Origin: Herpetosiphon geysericola
Lineage (GTDB): Bacteria > Chloroflexota > Chloroflexia > Chloroflexales > Herpetosiphonaceae
Direction: 5' to 3'
Assembly (NCBI RefSeq): GCF_001306135.1
Contig: NZ_LGKP01000035.1
Span: forward strand, 549,732-613,731
DNA: 64,000 bases
The position numbers and the translations under genes are program-made. The notes under the pieces are model-generated. The model saw nothing but the letters and a program-made list of their open reading frames with translations. It ran no database searches and was not told where the DNA came from. Of the stretch, positions 34,567-43,398 are shown piece after piece. Positions within the stretch are counted from its first letter, which is position 1, and each line of letters starts with the position of its first letter.

Positions 34567-34604
34567 CCCTCGCCCGCTTTGACTGGCTGGCGAGGGGCTT
34601 TTGG
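34567..34604 (+). terminator. Terminator after the SDR gene
   Basis: CCCTCGCC (34567-34574) pairs with GGCGAGGG (34589-34596) around a 14-base loop, followed by GCTTTTG. Confidence 0.75.
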
Positions 34605-34669
34605 GTGATAATTTTACATAATTATTGAGCGAATGCTGCTTGCCAGAGCCCGCCTTGTGGGAGTTGCAA

Positions 34670-35152
34670 TCAAATTGCCTGCAATAAATATTGTTCGCTA
34701 TTATCTTCATTTGAGCGAAAGGCCCAAACTCGGCCTGCCTCGACATTGCCCGCCAGATAATCGAGCAAGGGCAGGCGGGTGCTTGGCCAGCGCAACGCTT
34801 GCACCATGGTCGGAATTTCGTGCAGATCAAACCATGCGCATTCTTCGATTTCGTTATCGGGATCGTTGATCGCAATTTCGCCCTCAGTTGTGCCCTCAAA
34901 AGCGCAAAAAACCACAGTTTGAGCTTTGCCAACCAAATAGACTTGCGACATATAGGCTAAAGTGCTAGGCGCGGCAACCAAGCCAGTTTCTTCGCGTACC
35001 TCGCGGGCAAAGGCTTCGAGCCAATGCTCGCCAGCTTCGACTTTGCCGCCAGGAATACTCCAATAACTGCCATTTTGGCCCTGCTGACGCACCAATAAGA
35101 CCTGATTTTCCCGCCGCAACAAGGCTAGCACAATATGCACAATCGGTTCCAT
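34670..35152 (-). CDS. Nudix hydrolase
   Basis: This 160-residue protein has a full Nudix box: GGKVEAGEHWLEAFAREVREETGL (G-x5-E-x7-R-E-x2-E-E-x-G). The SYWSIPGG before it is typical of nucleotide-diphosphate hydrolases of the MutT type. It lies 15 bp downstream of the NatB-type permease gene and probably shares its transcript. Substrate is unknown. Confidence 0.92.
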   Translation of the reverse strand: MEPIVHIVLALLRRENQVLLVRQQGQNGSYWSIPGGKVEAGEHWLEAFAREVREETGLVAAPSTLAYMSQVYLVGKAQTVVFCAFEGTTEGEIAINDPDNEIEECAWFDLHEIPTMVQALRWPSTRLPLLDYLAGNVEAGRVWAFRSNEDNSEQYLLQAI

Positions 35153-35167
35153 TCAATGCCTCCGCAT

Positions 35168-36403
35168 TTAGCGTAACGCCTGCCATAAGCCACGCAAGGA
35201 AAATTTGCTGCCGCGTAACAAAATCGTGGCCCGAAATAAACGCGCAGTTAGGCTGAGCGTCGCCACAACTGATAAGGCCAGCAACCCAATACTTAAGCCA
35301 ATTTGCCATGGCGGTACCACCGTCATTACTGAACGCAGCATCATTGTTGAGGGCGCAGTGAAGGGAATAATGCTGAGGATTAATGCTAAAGTGCCGTTGG
35401 GCTTGCTCAGTAGCGAGGTGATAAACATCAGCGGAATCATCGCCGGAACGCTGACCAGAATAATCAATTGCGATAATTCGCGCATCGATGGGCTAATTGC
35501 GCCAATGCCTGCGGTTAAGCTGGCATAAAACAAATAGCCGAGGAGAAAAAAGATTCCAAGCAACAGCCAGGTTGTTGGCTCAATTTGAACTTGGTTGAGA
35601 GCTGCGCGAATTGCTTGGCCGCGCAAAACTCCAACTGCGAGCATGGCCCAAAAGCCCAATTGAATAAAGGCTACAATGCCCAAGCCAACCATTTTGCCAG
35701 TCAAAAGTTCGCGCGGCGAGATTGAGGTGAGCAGCACTTCGAGGGTCCGATTCTCTTTCTCCTCCAAAATGCCTTGCATCAATAAGCTTGCGCCCATAAA
35801 AATCGAAATATAAATTGCCATTGCAAAGCCAATTGGCACCATCGAGCCAGCAAAATTTTGATTCAGATTGCCTGCAACCCGTACATTGTTGCCAATCGCT
35901 TCTGCTTTGCTCAGGCTAATTGGCTCGAACAAGCGCGGCACAAAAGCGATATGCGGCGAGCGCAATTGATTAACTGCCAACAAGCTGCGCAAGGCATTCG
36001 TATCAGCTTGATCAAAAATGCTGGCCGTGCGTGTGGTACGGGTCACAATCCCCGCTTGCTGATAATCAGCAGGAATCAGAAACAAGCTTTCGATTTGCGC
36101 TTGGCGTAAGGCACTTTCAGCAGTAGCTTGATCGTCGAATTGCAGCACCGTAGTTGGTGAAATAACCTCGAAATGCTGTTTAATCACGCCCGCTTGATCA
36201 ACGATCCCAATACTGTGATTACGATCGTTGTCGGGAATAAACAGGCTGGCGGTGGTTTGTCCCGAAGGATCGCCACCGAAGAGTTGGGCAAACAGATAGA
36301 TTGCGCCAATCAGTAAGGGCACGCCCAAGGTTGACCAATAAAAATCTTTTTTGCGAATGTGATAGAGCAAATCGCGGCGGGCAACAAACCAAATTTTAGC
36401 CAC
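35168..36403 (-). CDS. NatB-type ABC-2 permease
   Basis: This 411-residue protein starts at the GTG at 36403, which has GGAGG 6 bases upstream; the ATG-started frame to 36496 overlaps the preceding gene by 100 bp. One helix near the start (DFYWSTLGVPLLIGAIYLF) is followed by an outer domain of about 150 residues. Five to six further helices carry LEEKENRTLEVLLTSISPRELLTGK, the hallmark of NatB/COG1668 permeases. No ATPase gene (NatA) is next to it, so its energising partner must be elsewhere or it is an orphan. Confidence 0.88.
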   Translation of the reverse strand: MAKIWFVARRDLLYHIRKKDFYWSTLGVPLLIGAIYLFAQLFGGDPSGQTTASLFIPDNDRNHSIGIVDQAGVIKQHFEVISPTTVLQFDDQATAESALRQAQIESLFLIPADYQQAGIVTRTTRTASIFDQADTNALRSLLAVNQLRSPHIAFVPRLFEPISLSKAEAIGNNVRVAGNLNQNFAGSMVPIGFAMAIYISIFMGASLLMQGILEEKENRTLEVLLTSISPRELLTGKMVGLGIVAFIQLGFWAMLAVGVLRGQAIRAALNQVQIEPTTWLLLGIFFLLGYLFYASLTAGIGAISPSMRELSQLIILVSVPAMIPLMFITSLLSKPNGTLALILSIIPFTAPSTMMLRSVMTVVPPWQIGLSIGLLALSVVATLSLTARLFRATILLRGSKFSLRGLWQALR

Positions 36404-36944
36404 GTTGTGCCTCCGTTCGCTCAAGATGATTCTGGTGAACAATAAAAGAGCTGGCTTTGGGAAAGCGCCAAACGCCCAAGACTTTCCACAGATCATTAGT
36501 TGTCAAACCAAGGTTAACTGCGCCCCACAAGGCCAGATAGGCCGCCAGTGGCTCGCTGAGCATCCCAAGCAATAACACGAGGTTCAAGCCCAAGGGCGCT
36601 AGTAAATAGCCAATTGCTTGGCTGCGCGAAAGTGGCTGGGTTGGGCGGACGCGTGGATACAAGAAGCGCCGCTGAAGTTCCCAAGCTTTATGTTGGCCAA
36701 TCAAACTCAGCACATGACTAAGCGTATGGGCCAATGGCGCAACAATCAAAACAATCACGAGATCGATAGTTAGCCAAACCTCAATCCCTTCAAAATCGAA
36801 TTGTTGCGCGTTCACATGGAGCATCGAGCGAATGCGCAGCAGCACGATCAAGCTGAAAAACCCAACTAAGCCGCCAACCGAGAATGGTAAGCGCCCATGC
36901 AATCCTTCAACGATTTGGGATTGAGGTTGTGGTTCGTTTGCCAT
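36396..36944 (-). CDS. DUF3267-like membrane protein
   Basis: This 182-residue protein starts at the ATG at 36944 behind AGAGGA. It has four membrane helices. PLAHTLSHVLSLIG in the second helix and GYLLAPLGLNLVLLLG in the third resemble DUF3267 putative zinc-protease membrane proteins (normally HExxH); here the Glu is Thr, leaving HTLSH. It overlaps the NatB-type gene by 8 bp. If it descends from a zincin, it is probably inactive. The family assignment is tentative. Confidence 0.6.
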   Translation of the reverse strand: MANEPQPQSQIVEGLHGRLPFSVGGLVGFFSLIVLLRIRSMLHVNAQQFDFEGIEVWLTIDLVIVLIVAPLAHTLSHVLSLIGQHKAWELQRRFLYPRVRPTQPLSRSQAIGYLLAPLGLNLVLLLGMLSEPLAAYLALWGAVNLGLTTNDLWKVLGVWRFPKASSFIVHQNHLERTEAQRG

Positions 36945-37052
36945 GCTGATCCTCTTGTCTGATCGACGCAGTGAACAATCCACCTATGCTGCGTCATGCT
37001 AATTAATGCTAGCTTATTATAATCAGTTCCTTGTAGAGTTTGTAGCCAAGCA

Positions 37053-37079
37053 AAAGCGCCGTGGGAAGTACGGCGCTTT
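37053..37079 (-). terminator. Strong hairpin in the 36.9-37.3 kb gap
   Basis: AAAGCGCCGT pairs perfectly with ACGGCGCTTT around a 7-base loop. On the minus strand it ends GCGCTTTTGC. It lies between the 60-residue membrane protein gene and the DUF3267-like gene; apart from the hairpin at 37234 nothing else is visible in this gap. Confidence 0.55.
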
Positions 37080-37233
37080 GCGTAGGAGCAGTGCTTTGGC
37101 TTGAGGTCTGAGGATAGACAATTGGCTAGGAACTGCCAAGGGTGAATTTGCCCCGCATTATTCCAGGCTTGAATGAAGGTATTGCGTTGAAGCTGGAATT
37201 ATTAGCCCGAGATGAATTAAAAATAGCAACAAA

Positions 37234-37265
37234 CCTTGCTGCAAGGAGTAACCCTTACAGCAAGG
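37234..37265 (-). terminator. Hairpin following the 60-residue gene
   Basis: CCTTGCTG (37234-37241) pairs with CAGCAAGG (37258-37265), with an inner AAGG / CCTT pairing. It begins 5 bp after the stop codon of the small gene on the minus strand and is followed by TTTGTTGC. Confidence 0.6.
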
Positions 37266-37270
37266 CTTAA

Positions 37271-37453
37271 TTAATGTTTTTGCCAGAGCAATGCGCCTAA
37301 GGCTGCAAATGCTGCCACAACGGTCACAAGCTGGGCAACATCACGCCCAAGCACGACCAAAACCGTCACAGTGATACACATTATCACCATTGTAAGCATA
37401 AACATCAGCCGCAATGGCCGATTTTGTTGTTGTTGATCAGGTTGCTGACTCAC
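37271..37453 (-). CDS. 60-residue two-helix membrane protein (GTG start)
   Basis: A GTG at 37453 is preceded by AAGGAGGT at 6 bases, a consensus ribosome site. The product has a polar Gln-rich head (QQPDQQQQNRP), a helix at about 14-34 and a second at 39-56, ending WQKH. No family is recognised. It is a single-gene unit flanked by a hairpin. Confidence 0.7.
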   Translation of the reverse strand: MSQQPDQQQQNRPLRLMFMLTMVIMCITVTVLVVLGRDVAQLVTVVAAFAALGALLWQKH

Positions 37454-37581
37454 CGCAATACCTCCTTCATCCAGAACTTGTATTTGTGATAGAACACAAG
37501 TTCTGGTTTAACTATAGCGGATATTGCTGCTTGCTGTCAATCAACGACATTAAATAGTTTTAATTCTCTCATTTTTGCCAC

Positions 37582-38379
37582 TTACTGAGCTGGTTCGTCC
37601 CACACCCGATTGGCATTTTTGCGCAATTTCGCGTGCACTGCTTCGACCAAATTGACGTTGGTGGTATCGGCCAATTGCAGTAAATAGAGCAAAACATCGG
37701 CTAACTCGCCCTGCCATTCAGTCTGATCAACAATTTCATCGCGCCATTGCAGGTGTTCGAGCACTTCGGCTGCTTCGAGGGTTAGCGAAATGGCCAAATT
37801 GCGTGGGGTTTGCGGGCGTTTTGAATTCGCCTCGTACCAACCCTTCGAGCGCACAAACTCATGCATCTCGTTGGTTAAGCTGGCGATGCTGGCATCATGT
37901 GGTTGCTGCAATTGGGCTAAGACCAAAGCATCGTGATCAAATGCTAGCGGCGGCAGTTGATCACGGGCAAAAAATTGCGCCAGATCGGCATCACCGCCAG
38001 CTTGCAAAGCGCCTCCGCTGACCGTGGCCCGCAACCAAACCCCGAGCGGATACGGCGGCTCGCGATCTAGATTCGAATGCACGGCGATAACCTCGCCAAT
38101 CTCTGCATGCAGGCCTGTTTCCTCCAGCACTTCACGGGCTAAAGCTTGGCGCATTTCCTCGTCGTGCTCAAGGTAGCCGCAAGGCAAACACCACAAGCCA
38201 GGCCGAAACGAGCCAGCCCGCCGCACCAACAAAACCTCGCCAACCTCGTTTTGGATGACGGCAGCAACCCCTGCTGGCGCACTATTAAACCAGACCCAGC
38301 CACAATCAGGGCAACTCAAGCGTTCGCGCCCGCCGCGCAAGCGTGGCTCCAAACGCTGGCGACACTGGAGACAATACAT
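37582..38379 (-). CDS. Zinc-ribbon / Nudix / MazG-like fusion protein
   Basis: This 265-residue protein starts at the ATG at 38379 (GGAGGG 7 bases upstream). Residues 1-30 form a zinc ribbon (Cys 3, 6, 23, 26), as in NADH-pyrophosphatase-like Nudix proteins. A Nudix domain follows, with GYLEHDEEMRQALAREVLEETGL at about 67-89. From about 160 there is an all-alpha MazG/dCTPase-like domain: NLAISLTLEAAEVLEHLQW and GELADVLLYLLQLADTTN, containing the acidic residues that bind metal. Both domains hydrolyse nucleotide pyrophosphate bonds, so the fusion looks like a double house-cleaning enzyme. Confidence 0.88.
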   Translation of the reverse strand: MYCLQCRQRLEPRLRGGRERLSCPDCGWVWFNSAPAGVAAVIQNEVGEVLLVRRAGSFRPGLWCLPCGYLEHDEEMRQALAREVLEETGLHAEIGEVIAVHSNLDREPPYPLGVWLRATVSGGALQAGGDADLAQFFARDQLPPLAFDHDALVLAQLQQPHDASIASLTNEMHEFVRSKGWYEANSKRPQTPRNLAISLTLEAAEVLEHLQWRDEIVDQTEWQGELADVLLYLLQLADTTNVNLVEAVHAKLRKNANRVWDEPAQ

Positions 38380-38431
38380 TGCAAAACCCTCCATCAACTA
38401 GACTGGCCATAGAACTACTGCTCTAGCCCGA

Positions 38432-38459
38432 TTGTCAATTTGCCAAATCCATGTATACT
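38432..38459 (+). promoter_or_regulatory. Sigma-70-type promoter
   Basis: TTGTCA, a 16-bp spacer and TATACT, about 125 bp upstream of the 67-residue zinc-ribbon gene. The resulting 5' leader is long and carries a G-rich CCGGGGGGTGGG stretch. Confidence 0.6.
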
Positions 38460-38582
38460 ACAGCTTAACACATGGCAGCGTGGCCATACGACAGGGCAAT
38501 GATCGCCTACTCCTCTATCCGGGGGGTGGGATTTTTTAATTCCGCCAGCTCCGGACACACCACCCACACAAGGAGGCCCGTC

Positions 38583-38786
38583 ATGGAAAATCGTTCGCTC
38601 GAAGAACGCCGCTGCCCCGATTGCGGTGCTCGATTGGAACTCGTTGATGATGGATCGTATCGCTGTGTTGCCGACGAAAGTGTTTGGATGGCCTATGGTC
38701 CCAAGCTTTTGCTCAAGCCTGCCTTGGTGACTGCCTCACGCTTAGCACTCGATTTGCCTTGGGAATCACAAAAGGTCGCTGCTTAA
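38583..38786 (+). CDS. 67-residue zinc-ribbon protein
   Basis: The ATG at 38583 has AAGGAGG 7 bases upstream. The product starts MENRSLEERRCPDCG, a CxxC knuckle, with a single further Cys at YRCVADE, then a tail with no clear motif. It is likely a small metal-binding protein; with only three cysteines the site would need another ligand. A longer frame starting at 38472 runs through the promoter leader and is not credible. Confidence 0.75.
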   Translation: MENRSLEERRCPDCGARLELVDDGSYRCVADESVWMAYGPKLLLKPALVTASRLALDLPWESQKVAA

Positions 38787-38788
38787 AC

Positions 38789-38835
38789 TAAAAAGCCCAT
38801 GGTTACGGCTGCGGGAGCAGAAACCATGGGCTTTG
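38789..38835. terminator. Bidirectional terminator
   Basis: AAAGCCCATGGTT pairs with AACCATGGGCTTT around a 16-base loop. It lies between the convergent zinc-ribbon and glycosyl-1-phosphate transferase genes. Confidence 0.8.
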
Positions 38836-38845
38836 GTGTGCGTGC

Positions 38846-39868
38846 TTATTTTGGTGGCGTATAGCGCGCATAGCGTTCGAAAAACCAAATGCCAACGCCT
38901 GCAATCGTAATTAACAAGCCTGCCAAGGCGTAGGCTTCTTGCACATCGGCTTTGCTCAACATCGTTGCGGTAATGCCACAGCCAACGCCAAGCATATAGC
39001 AAATCAAGACAGCTTCGCGGCGGGAAGCTCCCAGCGCTACCAACCGATGTGAAATATGATCTTTGCCTGGGGTGTTGAATGGGTTTACTCGTCGCCGTAA
39101 GCGCGCCACAATCACCATCGTGGTATCAAAAATTGGCACGCCTAACACGACAATTGGAATCATCCAGGTGACGATGATGCTGTTGCTGGGAAAGCGCAGC
39201 TTGATGCCCAGCACTGCCAAAATAAAGCCCAAAAATAGGCTGCCAGTGTCGCCCATAAAGATTTTGGTGGGCACGAAGTTGTGGCGCAAAAAGCCCATAC
39301 ACGCGCCCATCGTGGCTGCGGAGAGCGCTGCTACCAACACTTGGCCATTCAAGACCGCAAGTTGCAAAAAGAAGGCTGATGCTACCGCCGTCAGGCCAGC
39401 AGATAAGCCATCCATATTGTCGAGAAAATTAATTGCATTCGAAATGCCCGCCACCCAGGCAATCGTGATGATGGCGTTGAGCACTGGCGAGGCGAATAAT
39501 TGCACCTGAATGCCAGCGAAAATCAGCACAAAACAGGCAATAATCTGGCCCAGTAATTTTAATGTGGCGGATAGACCCCATTTATCATCGAGCATGCCAC
39601 AGGTAACCACAATCGTCGCGCCGCCCAAAATGGCTGCCAACTCGCGCAGAATAAATTGCTCATCCCAAATAAGCAGGGTAACCATTACGCCTGCATAAAT
39701 TGCCAAGCCGCCAAGCAATGGCACCGGATTAGTATGGACTTTGCGCGCGTTGGGTTGGTCGATAATGCCAACGGCAATTGCCAAGCGCCGAACAAGCGGT
39801 GTACTTACAATCGACATGGTTAACGCCGAAAGAAAAATCAGGAAGATTTGGGCCAGCGAAACACTCAT
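38846..39868 (-). CDS. Polyprenyl-phosphate GlcNAc/sugar-1-phosphate transferase (WecA/TagO type)
   Basis: This 340-residue protein has about ten membrane helices. The MraY/WecA family motifs are present: GMLDDKWGLSATLKLLGQ, the NFLDNMDGLSAGL metal-binding loop, FMGDTGSLFLGF and PIFDTTMVIVARLRR with HISHRLV. It moves a sugar-1-phosphate onto undecaprenyl phosphate at the inner face of the membrane, starting a cell-envelope polymer. The next gene upstream on the strand is an O-antigen-ligase-like protein, consistent with a polysaccharide theme. Confidence 0.92.
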   Translation of the reverse strand: MSVSLAQIFLIFLSALTMSIVSTPLVRRLAIAVGIIDQPNARKVHTNPVPLLGGLAIYAGVMVTLLIWDEQFILRELAAILGGATIVVTCGMLDDKWGLSATLKLLGQIIACFVLIFAGIQVQLFASPVLNAIITIAWVAGISNAINFLDNMDGLSAGLTAVASAFFLQLAVLNGQVLVAALSAATMGACMGFLRHNFVPTKIFMGDTGSLFLGFILAVLGIKLRFPSNSIIVTWMIPIVVLGVPIFDTTMVIVARLRRRVNPFNTPGKDHISHRLVALGASRREAVLICYMLGVGCGITATMLSKADVQEAYALAGLLITIAGVGIWFFERYARYTPPK

Positions 39869-39921
39869 ATAGCTTCTCTTGGTGAAAGTTAATATTGTTG
39901 AGTCGGGCGAAAATAACGCTG

Positions 39922-39950
39922 CCTCTCTCCTACTGAATGTAGGAGAGAGG
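39922..39950. terminator. 12-bp perfect hairpin
   Basis: CCTCTCTCCTAC pairs with GTAGGAGAGAGG around a 5-base loop. No T-run follows on the minus strand; it lies just after the O-antigen-ligase-like gene and may stabilise its 3' end. Confidence 0.5.
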
Positions 39951-39971
39951 GTTAGATTTGCTTGGACTCAG

Positions 39972-42900
39972 TTATTGTTGGCTTTGAAAAAAGCTGAGCA
40001 ATTGCTCAAAGGCCGTTCTGGTATCAGCATAGGTCGTATTGAACGTCGGGTCTTGCGCCCCCATTTTGTCCATCTCAGCCAAAGCCAATTCAACTTGGGC
40101 CAAGCCAGCGTCATAGCGCTTGCTATCGCTCAAAACTTGGGTGTAAATCTGGCGATACGACATATCGCCTGGTTTGCTGGCGATTGCTCGCTCGAAGCCA
40201 GTTAAGAAGCTATCGAACGCCGCTGGATCGCTTTGCATTGAGGCAAAGGTTGCTTGAATCCGTTCGCTGCGTTCAGCAGGTAATTCGGCCACATCAACCA
40301 AGCCGCTGTTGTTGAGTGCCCGTGGATCAAGGGCCAAGGCGTTGGCAAAGGCTTGGGCGGCATTTTGCAAATCGCCCTTGCGTCGATAGGCCTCGCCCAA
40401 GCGAATGAAGTTGATCGACCACAGCGGATCAAGCGTCGTTGCCTTGCTCAATTCAGCAATCGCTGTATCGTATTCTTGGCGATACAGATACAACATTGCC
40501 CATTGGCCAGTCAATTCAACATCCTGCGGTGCGATTGTATGCGCTTGTTTGTAGGCTTCGATTGCTGCATCGAGATGCTTGCGCGCGCCTTCTGGGTCGC
40601 TTTGCTCGGTGTTACGGAACCACGACGAATGCAAACGACCTAAGTTGGCTGGGTGATCTTTGTTTTGGGGATTGAGCCGCTGGGCCTCTTCCAAGGCCAA
40701 ACGGGCATAATCCAACACCTGCAATGGCCCAAACTTGGTTAGGAAATCGCGGGCAGTATTTTGCATGCCAGCAATGCTATATTCAGTTTTGGGCAAATCG
40801 TCCAGCTCTGCATTGGGCAGCGGGCGACTATTCAGCACTTGGGCAATAGCCTGATTTTGATTTTCGCTCACCAACTTGTTTTGCTCGATGCTCAAATCGG
40901 TGGCCAAGGTCATCAAGGCCCGCCCATACATCAAGAAATAAAGATCTTCGTTGGGGGCGTGCTCAACTGCATCTTGAATCGCTGCAAAGCCCAAAAGATG
41001 TTGATCAAGGCCTTGGCCTTGGTCGATAAATTGTTTGCCCTGCAAGTAGCGCATATCGGCAAAAATATTATCGAGGTTGAGGAACCAAACCAACAACAAA
41101 ACAATCGGCACAACTACTGCATATAAAACCCGGGCTGGAGCTGCGCCTGTTACGCCGCTGCTGCTACGGCCACGATTGCCAGTTGCGCGGCGGGCATTTT
41201 GGGCTGCTTGGCGTTTGGTACCAGCTTTGGCTGGCGCTACTTCAGCCACTTCTTCGGCTGCTGGGGTTGCGGCAACAACCGCAGGTTTGCTGCCAAGCTG
41301 GAATGCTCCTGCTTGGGCGCCAGCAACCACGCCAACTGCCATAATCACCCAGGTATACAGCAACGATGAAACAATCGGAATCCCAAACAGGGTTTCGACA
41401 AAATTGGCTGCCACTGCCGAAAGCGCGGTGATAATCAATAATTGCCAGCCAAAGCTAATTGGTTCATCCAAGGGCTTGGCATAGCCCAGCCATGTGGCGA
41501 GGCCAACTACCAACAAGCCTACGCCGCCAGCAATCAACCCTAATTCTAGGCTCTTCAAAAAGACTGCAAAGAACAGCCCAATGCCCAGCATAAACACGGT
41601 TGTAATGCCAAGATTGACCAAGCGTGGAATGCGTAGCAAGCGCAGCATGAGAATCAAGAATGAACCAAACAAGAACAAATGGCTAAACAAACCAATTGCG
41701 CCTTTGGTCACCAATTCGTCAAGCAAGGCTTGGTGCGAACGGTCTGGCGACGCGCCACGCGATTCATAATTGGCCAAGCGTGGCGGGTAGAAGGGGTTGT
41801 AGGCCACAAACATCGATTCTGGCCCCCAGCCAATGACGGTGCGTAGCGGGTTGCTCAAGGCCAAACCAACTGCGCCTTTGGTGTGCTCATCGCCCCGCCA
41901 AATGAGCACCCGCACCAAACCAGTGCCGCCATCGGTTTCCAGCAAGTTGCCCAAGCGGTTGATATAGCGGTTGCTTTGGCGCAAGCCACTAAAGCTGCTC
42001 GAATCGGTATTGAGCACCACCAAGAAGACCGCGCTAGCTAATGAAAGCACCACCCAAGCGCTGAGCGCCGCGCCAAAAACTCGTTTGAAGCTGGTACTGC
42101 GTAGCCCTTGCAACAAAAACAGCGTGAAGAACACAAAGATGCTGACAAACATGCCAATTTGTGGCCCGCGGCTTTGGGTAAAGAAGATAATGACCACGGT
42201 GAAAATGCTGAGGCCAGCATACACCGCAGCGCTGAGCCATTGCACCACTGCATGCGGTGCAGTGGCAATTCGGCGTGGCAAGGCCACAACCAAGCCATAA
42301 AAGCCAAAATAGGCAGCCATCGCCAACAAGAACCATGTGCGGAAGTTGCTCGCGCGATCTGCTGAAACCATATCAAGGTTATAGCAGGTTTCGCTAATTG
42401 CGCCTTGACACTGATCAGCAGTCAAATAGCCGCCGATAACGAGGGCCAGCATGTAGAACAGAATCAAGCCGCCAGGCAGATACAAGCGCCAATCAGTGCG
42501 GCTGCGGGTGCTGGTTACCCACGAAATCAAGGGCAACGTGCTGCTGGTAACAATGACCGCCAGCGGAAAGATCCACCAATGGCCGATGCCAAGCAATGGT
42601 GCTTGAATCAAGGCGCCGAGCTTGAGCGTTGCATACAACAAGCTTAATTGGCCAAGCGGCAACAAGCCCAAGGTAACAAACCACGCTGCATCTAAGCCAA
42701 CCGAACTTGCGCCTTCGACTTCGCTACGTTTGGTGGCCATCAAGTTCGTAATCAAGCGATAGAGCATAAATGGCAGGGTCAGAATCAAATAGGCAGCCAC
42801 AAAGATCGAGTTGCCCATGCTTGAGGCAACCCGCGCTGCGGTATCACCAGCCCATGGTAAGGGGTCGCTGCGTTGATATTGAACCCAGCCATAGCCCAAC

Positions 42901-43385
42901 GTTGGCAAGGTTGTGGCGACAATTACCGTAATAATGCGCTCAAGTTGCTCGCGGCGGCGCACATGGGCCAGCATCGCTCCAAACACCACCACATACGAGA
43001 AGTTGGTGTAGAAGCCCTGAAGCCGATTATAGCCACCGAAAAAGCTGGTAAAGACTAAGACCGAGGTCAGCGTGGTAAAGAGAAAGACCCCAACATAGAC
43101 AATTGCCGGAGCGACCAGCGGCGAGCGCCACCAATCGCGCCAACGTGGCCACAAACGAAAGACTTGGCCGCGCTCAAGCCAATTGATAATCCATGCTCCG
43201 CCAAGGATCATCACGATGGAACGCAAGGCCACCGCTTTATCTGGCTCAAAGTGGCGGTCACTAAGCAAACTAAAATAGATCGGGATCATTGCTAAAGCCA
43301 GTAGCCAGCAGGCTTCCATCACCCGCCGCGACCACAGGCTGATCGTTGTCTCGCGTGAATCCAAGGCAGACTCCTTCAAAGGCAT
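39972..43385 (-). CDS. O-antigen ligase/polymerase-like giant with TPR domain
   Basis: This 1137-residue protein has an N-terminal half with about a dozen membrane helices and the O-antigen-ligase (Wzy_C/WaaL) pattern in GWGPESMFVAYNPFYPPRL with RSHQALLDELVTKGAIGL. A basic Ala-rich cytoplasmic segment lies near 700-740 (KAGTKRQAAQNARRATGNRG). After a further helix, a C-terminal TPR part of about 330 residues includes FIRLGEAYRRKGDLQNAAQAFANALALDP. It probably joins or polymerises glycan units outside the membrane. The ATG at 43385 lacks a ribosome site; a TTG at 43364 has AAGGAG 6 bases upstream and may be the true start. Confidence 0.87.
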   Translation of the reverse strand: MPLKESALDSRETTISLWSRRVMEACWLLALAMIPIYFSLLSDRHFEPDKAVALRSIVMILGGAWIINWLERGQVFRLWPRWRDWWRSPLVAPAIVYVGVFLFTTLTSVLVFTSFFGGYNRLQGFYTNFSYVVVFGAMLAHVRRREQLERIITVIVATTLPTLGYGWVQYQRSDPLPWAGDTAARVASSMGNSIFVAAYLILTLPFMLYRLITNLMATKRSEVEGASSVGLDAAWFVTLGLLPLGQLSLLYATLKLGALIQAPLLGIGHWWIFPLAVIVTSSTLPLISWVTSTRSRTDWRLYLPGGLILFYMLALVIGGYLTADQCQGAISETCYNLDMVSADRASNFRTWFLLAMAAYFGFYGLVVALPRRIATAPHAVVQWLSAAVYAGLSIFTVVIIFFTQSRGPQIGMFVSIFVFFTLFLLQGLRSTSFKRVFGAALSAWVVLSLASAVFLVVLNTDSSSFSGLRQSNRYINRLGNLLETDGGTGLVRVLIWRGDEHTKGAVGLALSNPLRTVIGWGPESMFVAYNPFYPPRLANYESRGASPDRSHQALLDELVTKGAIGLFSHLFLFGSFLILMLRLLRIPRLVNLGITTVFMLGIGLFFAVFLKSLELGLIAGGVGLLVVGLATWLGYAKPLDEPISFGWQLLIITALSAVAANFVETLFGIPIVSSLLYTWVIMAVGVVAGAQAGAFQLGSKPAVVAATPAAEEVAEVAPAKAGTKRQAAQNARRATGNRGRSSSGVTGAAPARVLYAVVVPIVLLLVWFLNLDNIFADMRYLQGKQFIDQGQGLDQHLLGFAAIQDAVEHAPNEDLYFLMYGRALMTLATDLSIEQNKLVSENQNQAIAQVLNSRPLPNAELDDLPKTEYSIAGMQNTARDFLTKFGPLQVLDYARLALEEAQRLNPQNKDHPANLGRLHSSWFRNTEQSDPEGARKHLDAAIEAYKQAHTIAPQDVELTGQWAMLYLYRQEYDTAIAELSKATTLDPLWSINFIRLGEAYRRKGDLQNAAQAFANALALDPRALNNSGLVDVAELPAERSERIQATFASMQSDPAAFDSFLTGFERAIASKPGDMSYRQIYTQVLSDSKRYDAGLAQVELALAEMDKMGAQDPTFNTTYADTRTAFEQLLSFFQSQQ

Positions 43386-43398
43386 GGGTATTGTTCAA

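Noticed and set aside
38472..38582. Extension of the zinc-ribbon protein to 38472
   Set aside because: It crosses the 5' leader just after the promoter; AAGGAGG precedes the ATG at 38583.
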